DNA from: Eunapius fragilis
Lineage: Eukaryota; Porifera; Demospongiae; Spongillida; Spongillidae
DNA: 64,000 nt
NCBI GenBank assembly: GCA_963681505.1
Contig: OY811990.1
Location: 5,448,708-5,512,707, forward strand
Direction of reading: 5' to 3'
In this document: one piece after another, positions 1-11,900 of the stretch
Numbering within the stretch: position 1 is the stretch's first letter
Layout of the letters: every line of letters starts with the position of its first letter
Notes under the pieces: model-generated
Seen by the model: only the letters and a program-made list of their open reading frames with translations
Told to the model about the DNA's origin: nothing
Database searches by the model: none
Made by a program: the position numbers and the translations under genes

Positions 1-1547
1 CCTGAAGGCGTCCATGTAACCCCCCATACCTGGACCTGAAGGTGTCCATGTAACCCTCCATACCTTTACCTGAAGGTGTCCATGTAGCCCTCCATACCTG
101 GACCTGAAGGTGTCCATGTAGCTCTCCATACCTGGACCTGAAGGCGTCCATGTAACCCCCCATACCTGGACCTGAAGGTGTCCATGTAACCCTCCATACC
201 TTTACCTGAAGGTGTCCATGTAGCCCTCCATACCTGGACCTGAAGGTGTCCATGTAGCTCTCCATACCTGGACCTGAAGGTGTCCATGTAACCCTCCATA
301 CCTGGACCTGAAGGTGTCCATGTAGCTCTCCATACCTGGACCTGAAGGTGTCCATGTAACCCTCCATACCTGGACCTGAAGGTGTCCATGTAGCCCTCCA
401 TACCTGGACCTGAAGGTGTCCATGTAGCTCTCCATACCTGGACCTGAAGGTGTCCATGTAACCCTCCATTCCTGGACCTGAAGGTGTCCATGTAACCCTC
501 CATACCTGGACCTGAAGGCGTCCATGTAGCCCTCCATACCTGGACCTGAAGGTGTCCATGTAACCCTCCATACCTTTACCTGAAGGTGTCCATGTAACCC
601 TCCATACCTGGACCTGAAGGCGTCCATGTAACCCCCCATACCTGGACCTGAAGGTGTCCATGTAACCCTCCATACCTTTACCTGAAGGTGTCCATGTAGT
701 CCTCCATACCTGGACCTGAAGGTGTCCATGTAGCCCTCCATACCTGGACCTGAAGGTGTCCATGTAACCCTCCATACCTGGACCTGAAGGTGTCCATGTA
801 GCCCTCCATACCTGGACCTGAAGGTGTCCATGTAACCCTCCATACCTGGACCTGAAGGTGTCCATGTAGCCCTCCATACCTGGACCTGAAGGTGTCCATG
901 TAGCCCTCCATACCTGGACCTGAAGGTGTCCATGTAGTCCTCCATACCTGGACCTGAAGGTGTCCATGTAACCCTCCATACCTGGACCTGAAGGTGTCCA
1001 TGTAGCTCTCCATACCTGGACCTGAAGGTGTCCATGTAACCCTCCATACCTGGACCTGAAGGTGTCCATGTAGCCTCCATACCTGGACCTGAAGGTGTCC
1101 ATGTAGCCCTCCATACCTGGACCTGAAGGTGTCCATGTAACCCTCCATACCTGGACCTGAAGGTGTCCATGAAACCCTCCATACCTGGACCTGAAGGTGT
1201 CCATGTAGCCCTCCATACCTGGACCTGAAGGTATCCATGTAACCCTCCATACCTGGACCTGAAGGTGTCCATGTAGCCCTCCATACCTGGACCTGAAGGT
1301 GTCCATGTAGCCCTCCATACCTGGACCTGAAGGTGTTCATGTAGCCCTTCATACCTGGACCTGAAGGTGTCCATGTAGCCCTCCATACCTTTACCTGAAG
1401 GTGTCCATGTAGCCCTCCATACCTGGACCTGAAGGTGTCCATGTAACCCTCCATACCTGGACCTGAAGGTGTCCATGTAGCCCTCCATACCTGGACCTGA
1501 AGGTGTCCATGTAACCCTCCATACCTGGACCTGAAGGTGTCCATGTA
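1..1547. repeat. 34-bp minisatellite array 1
   Basis: About 45 head-to-tail copies of a 34-bp unit whose plus-strand core reads CCTGAAGGTGTCCATGTA. Variants differ mainly at the bases after CATGTA (aaccctcc, agccctcc, agctctcc, agtcctcc) and at cctgga versus ccttta. There are occasional indels, for example a 33-bp unit near 1072. The array runs off the left edge of the window. Because 34 is not a multiple of three and the minus strand has no stop codon in any register, the array gives long minus-strand open frames with a 34-residue period. I regard these as a by-product of the repeat and not as genes. Confidence 0.97.
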
Positions 1548-2557
1548 CAAGGGCGTCGGAAGGTAAAATACATTGGTCCGGCAAATAAATAAACAATGAG
1601 GTGGGTGGACTCGGAGAGGACCGCCCACAGCAACGGAATGGGGAGCGCTGCAGATGCTTTCCGATCTGGGTCTGAGGTTTCGCCCCAGAAGTTTTGTCAG
1701 TTGTGCATTATTAATGCAAGAAATTTCACTAAAATGACTAGCTCGCACGAGGCGTTAAGTGCTCGAACTCGGGGTAATGATCACGTGAGAGGTTTCCAAT
1801 CCATATCACCTGTCTAGTCTTTAACTCTTTGGACGCCAAGTGTGTATTCATGCATACACACACAACCGTTATAATACCATTCATGTGATCTTACATGCGA
1901 AATGTGTTGATCATTCACAATTCCATGATGCATGCAAATGGACTTGTACCCTTATAAGTACATGTACAAGGTAACTATGCTCCTTCTTACACCTACTAAT
2001 GAACACCATTATTCAGATGACTGCATTTTATTTCAGCTAGGAATGTGTAACTAATTGACCATCACTAGTGCTTAAATTGCCAGTTCACTTCCCTCTTTTT
2101 CCTGGTTCATATCATGGGTAGTAGCAACAGAAGGTGCCAGTAGGTTGTAATGGACAAACAAAATGTACTTACACTGAGACCACAAATGCTCAAACATTTT
2201 TATGATTATGAGGTTACATGCATGCAAGTCAGTATTGTGTGTATGGACAATGGTATTCAATGTGATTATATTATAGTTACAACACAACACAGCAATGCAT
2301 GGTTGTGTGAACATGCATGTATATATGCAATTGGCGTTCAAACAGTTAAATTTAATTCGATGCTTGCCCCAAACAATTTAATTGTAATGAAATATGCCCC
2401 CAAAATGGCAAATAAAAACAATTGCTGTGACGTTTTGAATATTTATCGATACCCATGCCCTTATTACTTACCTATGACCTTATTCATATATATATATTTT
2501 TTAGAAAATATTGGTCCGGCGGTCGCCAGACCTGCCGGACCGGTTCCGACGCCGATG
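1548..2557. mobile_element. 1.0-kb TIR element inserted in minisatellite
   Basis: This block interrupts the minisatellite. The flanking repeat resumes in register on both sides of a 5-bp direct repeat ATGTA (1543-1547 and 2558-2562). The ends are imperfect inverted repeats: GGGCGTCGGAA near the left end (1551-1561) and TTCCGACGCC near the right (2544-2553). A second inverted motif, GGTCCGGC, lies at both ends. There is no convincing transposase, so this is probably a non-autonomous DNA transposon. It contains a nested piggyBac-type MITE at 1821-2349. The superfamily is unassigned. Confidence 0.7.
1821..2349. mobile_element. piggyBac-type MITE, copy 1
   Basis: The element is bounded by TTAA at both ends (1821-1824 and 2346-2349), the target site typical of piggyBac elements. 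Its 17-bp terminal inverted repeats begin CTCTTTGGACGCCAAGT on the left and match the right end with three mismatches. The interior is related, in opposite orientation, to the better preserved copy at 56590-57152. Similar translated stretches (for example QNVLTL followed by FYDYEVTC) occur in both, but no transposase domain is visible. The ORF at 2150-2563 overruns the element end and is not treated as a gene. Confidence 0.8.
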
Positions 2558-3028
2558 ATGTAGCCCTCCATACCTGGACCTGAAGGTGTCCATGTAGCCC
2601 TCCATACCTGGACCTGAAGGTGTCCATGTAGCCCTCCATACCTGGACCTGAAGGTGTCCATGTAGCCCTCCATACCTGGACCTGAAGGTGTCCATGTAAC
2701 CCTCCATACCTGGACCTGAAGGTGTCCATGTAGCCCTCCATACCTGAACCTGAAGGTGTCCATGTAGCCCTCCATACCTGGACCTGAAGGTGTCCATGTA
2801 GTCCTCCATACCTGGACCTGAAGGTGTCCATGTAGCCCTCCATACCTGGACCTGAAGGTGTCCATGTAACCCTCCATACCTGGACCTGAAGGTGTCCATG
2901 TAACTCTCCATACCTGGACCTGAAGGTGTCCATGTAACCCTCCATACCTGGACCTGAAGGTGTCCATGTAACCCTCCATACCTGAACCTGAAGGTGTCCA
3001 TGTAGCCCTCCATACCTGGACCTGAAGG
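2558..3028. repeat. 34-bp minisatellite array 1, right part
   Basis: About 14 further units, same orientation and unit as 1-1547. Once the inserted 1-kb element is discounted, the two parts form one array. It ends at the sequence ggagccctgcatactcc. Confidence 0.96.
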
Positions 3029-3342
3029 AGCCCTGCATACTCCCCGGCCCTATTGTGATGAGAATTGAATGATGCATTGAGCACACGCTGTGAACCATAA
3101 AGTACGCAGTCTAAACACCTGGTAAGACCAGGATATGCCATTGTGGCAGTGTTGCTATGTACGTGGGAGGAATGGTGTACATAGTACTTATGATAAGCCT
3201 TTAGCATCTATTTGTGAGCTTATGATGACCTACACCTTATAAATTAACATCCCACACAACTTCAGCTGTTAATAGTGTTGTGAAGAATTGTAGTACTCTC
3301 CAAACACAGGGAGCAATGCATTAGTGATATATGCAGAGAAGG
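3029..3342. other. Non-coding segment duplicated at 30.8-31.1 kb
   Basis: No gene is seen. The segment aligns clearly with about 30781-31105: both share the stretch around cattgagcacac, a run ending in gggaggaatggtgtacatag, and the block ending cccacacaacttcagctg. It is part of the duplicated module, between a minisatellite array and an antisense cadherin-like exon fragment. Confidence 0.8.
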
Positions 3343-3770
3343 TGAAGGTGTCCAGCCCTCCATACCTGAAGCAGAACATTGTTTATTACATCATCAGATA
3401 CAGAGCTTAGCATTGCTGATCCATGTATGACGTTGGCATACTGCAGCAGGACTGGATTCCCTCTGCGAGACTCCACATCACTAGTTTTTGAAGGTGATGT
3501 CTAAGACCTGTCCCTCCTGGATAGTGTAGAGATGGTCCACATCAATGGAGGGTGGGTAGTTCACTCATGTCACCATGACAACGATGACATAGGGAACACA
3601 AACATTATTATCGCTCACAGTCATGTTAACAAAGAAGTCACCATACTGGTTTTAAGGGAGGCTTGTAGTAAATGAGGAAGTCCTGCTGACCTGACTGGTC
3701 TGATTGGTCCACAAAGTGGTACCAGTCACCCTTACTGGTCTCCATAGCTATGGTCCATTGGCTTCACTGA
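3343..3770 (-). pseudogene. Antisense fragment of cadherin-like exon
   Basis: Read on the minus strand, this resembles the membrane-proximal part of the cadherin-like ectodomain seen at 43340-43620. It contains VNYPPSIDVDH, then LYTIQEGQVLDITF, then GSAMLSSVSDDV. Stops and indels (five T where the paralogue at 13.3 kb has four, near 3487) break the frame. At its minus-strand 3' end (about 3343-3370) it runs into one degenerate 34-bp minisatellite unit. The same arrangement recurs at 13.2, 21.3 and 31.1 kb. Confidence 0.8.
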
Positions 3771-4478
3771 AACAGTTATGTTTCATAGGCAGTGCGTTTT
3801 TTTTTTGGGGTGCGGGGGGGGGGGGCTTAAAACTCTATTCATTGCTGACCTTACATGTATTTGGTAAAGACAAGCGATGTGTAGGATTCAGCTCCCCCCA
3901 CCCAAAACTCTAGAACAAACGCGGCCTGCATGTAAGCGAAAAGTGCTGTTTTTGCCCACATGTAGGCGTTTTATTGCGACCTATGGTCCTCGCATTCAAT
4001 GGTGTATAAAACTTCGAACTCGAATAATGTAACACTTAAGCATTGAGCTTCGCTTTGGCTCTTAAGATAGCCTACGCGATCGAAATGGAGAAGCGTACAA
4101 AATTTGTGATGACAAAGAGTATAAAAGTTGGAAATCGTGTGTGGGTGGCAAGAAGAGTTTAAATTATATCTGTATTACAATCGGAGGAATGCTTCTAGCA
4201 AGTTTTGGAACAACTCGAGCTAAATGAGGGGCGTGTCCCAGCCAGAGTAGCAGCATGCTGGCGTTGTTTTCTGCTGCCACTTGGCAAGTAGCTCTCTTTG
4301 TTCTATTGATCGTTGTTATTTCAAGCGTTGGCTGGCTGTTCGTTTAAGTGATTTGTAATAATGCCTACATGTAACGCGGATCTATTACAATTATGAGAAA
4401 AATAATTATCACGGCCATAATTCCGGTAGGGGCGTGGTGTGTGGCATAAGAGTACCAAGCCAACGTAAAGGTCTGGTC
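3771..4478 (+). other. 5' flank of TRIM copy 1 (duplicated block)
   Basis: No confident gene. It holds a poly-G run near 3820 and then a block shared with 13591-14302 and 31531-32165: cctatggtcctcgcattcaa, then cttaagcattgagcttcg, then the segment ending ggcgttgttttctgctgcc. In the 13.8 and 31.9 kb paralogues a short ORF beginning MEKRTK or MEERTK is open. Here it is disrupted, so I do not call it coding. The block lies directly upstream of the TRIM first exon and probably contains its promoter. No specific promoter element is certain. Confidence 0.5.
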
Positions 4479-7400
4479 ATGTCGGGGTTTACAAATGGAG
4501 CGAAGGATGCTAGGGCTACCGCAAGGTTCTGTTTTGGGTGTGGAAATAAACTGGATCAAACACACGTTCAACGTTCAAGCATGCTACAGCGACCGAAGTG
4601 CGTACTGTGTCAAAATGAACTCGGAACAGACCAGCTACTCTGTGTGGAGTGTGCACGTGGAGCGGACCAGAAGGTGGGAACGATGCTAAAATCGTCCGAC
4701 ATATGTTGCAAGTAAGCAACGGATCTAGAAATATATGTATCGACATGCTAGTATTAAATGTATTCCTTAAATGTGCCGTCTGTCTACCAGTACCATCCTG
4801 GGCGTCTCCCTGTGCCCCATACGCGGGATGTAATATGGCATTTTGTTACGCTGGGGTCTTACGTCGATTCATGACGTACACCTCATAGCATTGATCAAAG
4901 GCGGGCCGGGCCACACAAAGCTCTGGCGGGAAATAGCCATTACGTCACATGCAGTCCGTAGTTAAGCTGCTGCACACATCCAGGTGAAAAGATAACCGTT
5001 AAGGCTCTGTTTGTGATGTAACTGTATGAAGATTTAACCTGCTGTAAATCTTTATTATATAATTTACTCCACACATCAATTCCGCCATGGAACACATACT
5101 TAGTTTAACTTGTCAAATGAAATGAATGATCCCCTCCCCCACAGAACGAGGTTGATAGACATTTAAAGATTTTTTTTGTGCTTTCTAAGTAAACCTTCAA
5201 ACAAGGGGTCACCTTTTAAGAACGTCCTTTAACTTTGTAGTTAATACCATATGCATCATTTAGAATTACACAGTGATGGATTGTATTGACAAGTGATGGG
5301 TTCATTTAGTTTCATTAACAGATACATAGGAAAACATTTCACTACAAAATAAACTCTGCCAAAGCTCTGCCATCGGTGTATCGTAGATGATGGTAGTCCT
5401 GCTTTAGCTGCTGAGGTGTGGGATGGTAGCCTGAATGGTGGTGTCTGCCTGCAATGGCCTTGTTCAGCAAAGTGGTTGGCATGAATGAATATAGTAATGG
5501 CCTCTGCATGTCCAGCAGTTCCCACTCAGATGGGAGGATGGGTACCATCCAGAAGGCTGACTTGAGGTCTGTCGTCAAGGCCCCCTTTCCAAGCAGGGAT
5601 ACTGCATTATCAATCGTGGAGTAGTGCGGGGTGAATCCTTCCTTGTTGATACTCTGATCAGACAATGATGAAACGTTCAGACTTTCCGTTCTTCTTTGGT
5701 ACCACTCCTAGGCCAGACGTATGTAAGTTTTGGAGTAGCAAAGGTTTAATGGTCCAAGGATATAGGTGGCAGACAGTTCTTTCTCTAGCTCTGCATCCAT
5801 GATCCCAGGGTGTTTAAGAGCTGAAGTGAGGTTGTGTGCAAGGTAAGGGAGAAAGGTTCTCTATAACTGGTGGTCACATCATCGTTGATAGAGTTGAGCA
5901 ACCATGTTACCCAAGCCTTTCTGGGCTGCTCATAATTCAAGCTCAGAGGCTGAGGGTATACTACCATTGGCAATAGGAGTTGTGTGGAGCTTTGAGTAGG
6001 TAGTTTGTAGCTTACCCCAAAAGGGAGGCTATGTCATGTACCATACCAAGAGGTCTTCTTTTAGAGTGTCCCAATTGGAGGGATGGTGGTGCTTCTCCAT
6101 TGCAGCTGCCTGACAGAAGTCACACACTTTAGTGCTGCAGTAGTGGAGTACTACACTATGAACAACGGACCTATGGATTGGTACTTAACCAGCTCCAATG
6201 TGACCCTTATGACAAGGAAGATCTTCCTAGCCTCAGAGCCACTCCAACTGCTGACTTGCCATGTTGTTCCCTTGGCAGCAGACTTTACAGCTGTAGCTAG
6301 GAATGGGTCATGTGTTAGTTACACAGAACACTTAAAAACATCATTTAGTCACTAAACTTAGTAATAACTTGCATTAAGTAATCCATGTTCTCTGTTTCAC
6401 AGACCTGGTCACTTCCCTCCACACACCGTATGTCAGCTGTGCTCTAAGTCCTACACAGACCCTAGGATCCTTCCATGTCTACACTCTTTCTGTGGCCAGT
6501 GTCTGCATATGGAGATAGAGAGGTCTGGAGCCAAGCAGAAGATGGAGTGTCCTACCTGTCAGAGAAGTATCACCATACCAGAGGGTGGAGTCAATGCTAT
6601 ACCTCAGAACTTTCATCTTGGCTTTGAGGTGGAGGTGGCTGGATACATGTCCAAGATTGGCAGTGGTGGTGAAAAGTCATGTGATGCCTGTATTGATGGG
6701 GGCAAGGGGCCTGCAGTGGTGTTCTGTTGTACATGTGGTCAGTTCCTCTGTACCTTCTGTCATGAGCACCACAAACGCAATAAGATATTGTGCCATCACC
6801 AGATGGTAGGACTAGACCAGGAGTCTGTCAGACTACTTCCATCCATCATGACACCAACTGAACATCTCTGCTCCCAACCTCATCACCAGAAAGAAGAGTT
6901 AAAATTCTACTGTGAGACCTGCCAGTGTCTGGTTTGCAGAGACTGTACCCTAGTCCTTCACAAGGACCACAGGATTGCTGAGGTGTGCAATATTGCAAAG
7001 GTCCACAGAGATGGAATGAGAGAGGTACTTGTGTGTGCACAGGAAATGGCCTCAAAGCTGACCAGTGCCATTGGTGCCAATGACAAGATGGCAGAACAGG
7101 TTGAGACTTCCAGAGAGAATGCCACACTGCTCATAAACCAAGCCTTTGAACAGCTCCACCAAGCCATAGAGGAAAGGAAGAAGACACTGTTGTCAGAGAT
7201 GGGGGCCATTTCACTTTCCAAAACAACAGCTCTGTCCCTCCAGAAGGAACAGTTAGTGAAGATACAAGATGAGATTGGTCGCTACACTGAGATGACCTCC
7301 CACATCCTCCAGACCCACACTGACCATGAGGTGGTAGCTCTTGGAGATCTGCTACCCACTGAACTGAAGGCCATCCTGAAGAAGGTTGTGGGAGTCTCCC

Positions 7401-8590
7401 TCACTCCCAGTCAGTCCAGTGACATACATGCGACCCTACAAACTGACTCTCTGATGAAGGAACTCTCCATATTTGGTCATATAATGACCTCATCTCCATC
7501 ACAAAGCACATGGTCTTCTAAGTCAGCAGCCAGGATGGGCAAGGTGTATAGTGTAAAAGTGGAGACCAAGAGCTCAGAGGGAGAGAGGTACCCATATGGT
7601 GGTCTGCAGGTGAAGGCTGAGCTGAGGCCCAAGTCACATGATGGAGCAGTTGTTCCAGGAAAGGTGGAGGACCATGGAGATGGTACCTACACCATCACCC
7701 TCACCCCTCAGGCTGCTGGTCCTCACCAGCTTCTCATCACCATGGATGGTGAACATGTACAGGGCAGTCTTCATGACCTTGATGTGAGGCCTAGCTACAG
7801 CACCTTATGTAACCCCCAGCAAGTTATCAGTTGTAGTGGTGGTCCATATGGTATTGCCATCCATGACAGTGGAGACATCTATGTAGCCTGTGGTGGTGAT
7901 CACAGTATTCATGTTTATGACCAAGGTGGTCATGAAAAGAGAACCATAGGTAGTCGTGGGAGTGGTGATGGTCAGTTCTGTGCTCCATGTGGCATATCCA
8001 TCAAGGGAGATGTGATGTATGTTGCTGATCAGGGCAATCATCGCATTCAGAAGCTGACAACAGGAGGACAGTTCCTGCAAAAGTTTGGTCAACTTGGATC
8101 AAGTCAGGGACAGTTTAACCACCCATTATCAGTTATTGTTGACCTAAGAGATAGGATGATTGTTGCTGACCATCACAACCACAGGGTGGTGATATTTGAT
8201 CAAAGTGGCAGATGGCTATTGACCATTAATGGTAATGTCTCTGGTGCTCAGGGTTTCAAGAATCCATGGGGTCTTGCCTTGGACCCTCAAGGGAACATCT
8301 ATGTTACAGCCAATGGTTCTAACACCATCAAAGTCTTCACACCAGAGGGGACCTATGTCAGATCCTATGGAGATGTAAAGAGTCCTTCTGGAATAGCAAT
8401 TGATGAAGAAGGTTACAGCCTTGTCTGTGAGAACAGTGGGAATTGTCTCTCCATCTTTGATCTTCAGGGAAACAAGATCCACACAGTTGGCAATCTCACT
8501 AATCCCTATGGTGTTGCTCTGGATCCTATAAGTGGTAGTCTGTATGTAGCCAATGGTGGTGCTAATACTGTGTTGAAGTATTCTGTGTAG
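4479..8590 (+). CDS. TRIM-NHL E3 ubiquitin ligase, copy 1 (two exons)
   Basis: Model: exon 1 at 4479-4711, intron at 4712-6402 (GTAAGC to TTTCACAG), exon 2 at 6403-8590, giving about 806 residues. Exon 1 encodes a 77-codon segment with three CxxC pairs (C18/C21, C41/C44, C55/C58) resembling a zinc ribbon. Exon 2 encodes a C3HC4 RING (exon residues 10-52, including CLHSFC and CPTC), B-box 1 from CDAC near 93, B-box 2 ending HKDH near 189, a coiled coil (about 195-330), a filamin/ABP280 domain (about 380-462) and six NHL repeats forming a propeller (about 475-728). This order is that of TRIM2/TRIM3/TRIM71-type ligases. The first ATG inside exon 2 (6509) would cut the RING in half, so translation must begin upstream. 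Exon 1 ends in phase 2, matching exon 2, and both splice sites are conserved in the paralogues. The family is well supported; the exon-1 join is inference. Confidence 0.85.
5345..5980 (-). mobile_element. DIRS-like reverse-transcriptase relic in TRIM intron 1
   Basis: On the minus strand, broken frames give a reverse-transcriptase palm segment with TTDLKSAFWMVPILPSEWELL, preceded by FTPHYSTIDNAV and further upstream by LKHPGIMDAELEKEL-like sequence. The spacing and the motif pattern (D-KSA--, then HP-like, then LLG) resemble DIRS-type tyrosine-recombinase retrotransposons. Stops and frameshifts separate the blocks. The same relic lies in intron 1 of copies 2, 3 and 4, so it predates the module duplications. 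Confidence 0.6.
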
Positions 8591-8904
8591 TGGTGATGTA
8601 ATGATGATGTCATGTTTATTGAGGTGCATACATTTTTTGTTGTAATATCACAGCAGAAGTGTTCATTAGGTTAGATTACATGTGCCCCGCCCCCTGTGTG
8701 GATGGGTGTGGCTATACAGGCTTACTCACAGGGACTAGTATATCTGCATGACCTGTGCTTTAGTAGGGGTGTGAGGGTGTTGAGATATGTGAAAGACATG
8801 GAGGTTGGTGATGTAATGATGATGTCATGTTTATTGAGGTGCAGAGGTTGAAAAGGGTTAAGTTTATCTGCTTAGCCTCATAGCTTACTCACCAGACCAC
8901 CTTC
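8591..8904 (+). other. TRIM 3' flank to cadherin-like exon spacer
   Basis: No gene seen. After the TRIM stop comes a TGGTGATGTAATGATGATG-rich stretch (partly repeated at about 8811-8840) and a block ending ctgcttagcctcatagc. Both are shared with the equivalent spacers at 18963-19205 and 39754-40010. It probably holds the TRIM 3' untranslated region. No AATAAA is obvious. Confidence 0.5.
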
Positions 8905-11900
8905 AGGTCTCTGAACATCTCAGCAGCTCTCTCTGATGTTGAAGATGGCACACCACCACTCAACGGTACACACATCCTCACTGACCCCGCCCATGGTAAG
9001 GCCTACTACAACAACATCACAGGTAATGTCACGTACAGACTAGACCCTGCCTATTATGGCGTTGACCTCATCTATGTACGGGCATGTGACACCTTCAATG
9101 GCTGCACGGTGGGTAACATCACTGTGGTTGTGCAGAACGTGAACTGCCCACCATCAGTCCTCAACTTTACCCATTACTCCAATGAAGACGACTTTGATCT
9201 GATTGGTCTCTACAACTATGTCAGTGATGGGGAGACGCCTCACGACAACATCCTGGGTACCCTTCTCTTCAGCATAGTCAACACCTCCTCTGGGGCCTAC
9301 AGCAGTCTGGGGACCACCTCAACGGGAGGAGCTCTACGTGTGTACAACACCCATGGGATCACCACCTATGCCCCCCCAAGTGGTTATGTGGGGGTGGACA
9401 CCTTCACATTCTCTGTGTGTGACCCCTGTGACCCCACATGGGCAGCAGAGTTGGGACGACCCCTTTCCCTCAACTGTACCCAGTAGCAGCAGAGGGTGGG
9501 GCCTACCTCTAGAAGGATAGCTTGTAGTGTTGCCATGGTGACCATATATGTGATAGGTGTGGACCATCTGCCCACACTTCAGACCCTGTCAGCCATCATA
9601 TCCTTTGGAGAGAGCTATACCTTCAGACCATTTGATGACTCAGCAGTTCCTGACCTGACCAGTCCTGGTATGTACTGGTATCGTAACCAGAGTGCAGCCA
9701 TCTTTGATCGTGATGATCTACAGGGCTATGAGGCTAAGCAGATAAATATGAACTTAACCCTTTTCAACCTCCACAATGTCTCTGACATAGATGAACACTC
9801 TCTCACCCTCACATCCCTCCCCACTTACGGCCTAGCACAGGTCACAGCTGAAGGTCCATATGGTCGTGGAACAATTACGTACAAACCTTTCTCTAGTTTC
9901 TCTGGCTATGAACACTTTAGTTACCGTGTGTGTGGACTGGCTCATGGCAGTGCCTTGGCCAAGTGTTCAGAGGCCAGTGTACAAGTGTTTGTGTCCAAAC
10001 CAGCACCAAGCATCATAGAAGTGACTGCCACACCTGGTGGTGCTAGTGACGCAAAGATATCCAGAGGTGACACCATCTCGGTATCCTTTGATGAGGCCAC
10101 CAACATGCCTCCCTTCAACACCACTTCCTACACCCTCAACACCTCTGAGGTGGACATGGTGTTTGACTTTGCCCTGCCTTTCATCAACACCACATTGGTG
10201 ACTGATGCCTACTCAGGCATCTGGCTTAGCCCAGTAAAGTTTCTACTAACTATTAACGACGAGGGTTATCCCCAGCCATTTTCAAGTGTTTCAAAGATAG
10301 AGACAGCCGTTGGGACGTGGACAGTGTCCGTTGATCAGAGCAGAGGTCCATGTAGCAGGATATCTAACCAGTACATTGATCCTTACTGTCTCCTCACTGC
10401 AGACGCCACCTCCCTACAGGCCAACTCAACCTCCCCAGTTCTCACGGGCAGCTTTGGTAAGACACTGCCAAACGTGACAGTGATTGTGGTTCGAAATGAC
10501 CTGGTGGAGAGTGAGGTACTTCTGGACAACCCATACACGTCTCGTGCTACTCCTGCAACCAGCTCTGTCTTACTTCCAACTATACCAGCTATGCAATGAA
10601 CAAACTGAGCAGGTACTTGCATTTGGGAATGGTATACAGCTGGATATTGAAGGCTGTTCCAACTACCTAGCCAATGGGACAGATGCCAATGAGCTGTACG
10701 CATACCAGATTGGGGTCATGACCTCTGGTTCTGCCAAGACTGGTAAGGGCACGGCGGCTACACTAACATCTAGGTATGAAGAGCCCGTGACGTCCGAAAT
10801 GGTATTCAGGATTAGTGTTCTTACAGACCCAACACCCAGTGATACAAGCACTCTGTCCTCCGCAGTGAAAGACGGTGGCTTCAATGTGGAAACACTTGCA
10901 AACATTGTCTCAGGGACTACAGGTGTGCGCCAGGAATCAACATCCCTGACTGGTCTGATCGAAGTGCTGGTGGAGGGTGATGATTCTATCACACCCCAAA
11001 TCATTGGGGTCTTGGCAGGCAATCCCCCGGGAGACTCTACTTATGGAAAAGGGGACACAGTAACTATATACTTTGACTCATTAACAAACAAGCCACCTGT
11101 GTCAACCAAGGCTGACCTGGACAAGATCCTTACCTTCACTCCATCTCTTGGGAAGGATTATATGGGGGTGTGGCTTTCAGATGGGAGCTCCCTACAGATC
11201 ACAGTGGTTGACCCATCACGCCCATCTGCTGATACCCTTACCCCAACCGGCACTAACTGCGTCCTCACCTTCAATCCAAACTATGATTCTGTTCAAAAGC
11301 CAATCTCTGCCTACCTAGGGTCATCACCATCAGGATGTGTGGGGACACACCTCTGTGATGCAGCTGGTATATCTGTTGGCGTCTGCTCTCAGAACAAGCT
11401 ATCCTGCAGGGTTAACCAGAGTGTGTCTGGCTTTGGTGGGTCCTTTGATAGCATCACCAACCCCGTATCAGGAAGCTCTGTGACCTCTCTGCCCAACTAT
11501 GGTGCAGTGCTCCTGGCCATCTTCTGTGTGGTGGTCATTGCCATCATCCTGGTGGTGGTGTTCTACTGTTATCGCCAGTACAAGCTCAAGAACCAGAGGA
11601 AAGAAGCACTTCGTGTTGTCCAGAGATGGAAGAAGGACACCTATGCCCCTGGGAAGGCAGTTAAGAAGGATGATGGAGATTCCAAGGTTTGGTCTAAACC
11701 TCCTGATACCCATGCCATGAGGACTGTGATAGACCCGTTTGTAGAGGAACCAAAGACCATTAGGTCTGGGGACTCAGCTGGTATCCGACCAGCGACGGCT
11801 GCTCCAGATGTAGAACACCTCCCTCCATTGCCTCAGCAACGTTTATTCTTGCCACGTTCCCAACCTCGCATTCCCACAGTGTTACCAGACCTCCATTCCA

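Noticed and set aside
1..1547. CRISPR-like array (34-bp regular repeats)
   Set aside because: The units are contiguous with no unique spacers, and the DNA is eukaryotic.
202..1748. Long minus-strand ORFs (up to 464 codons) over the minisatellite
   Set aside because: All three frames are open only because the 34-bp unit lacks stops on that strand. The peptide is a direct reading of the repeat and shows no frame preference.
2150..2563. 137-codon plus-strand ORF
   Set aside because: It runs from inside a MITE through its terminal repeat into the surrounding element and has no domain. The similarity to the 56-kb copy is element homology.
6509..6511. ATG at 6509 as the start of TRIM copy 1 (and equivalents)
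   Set aside because: It would remove the first RING cysteines and histidine although these are perfectly conserved upstream in the same frame.
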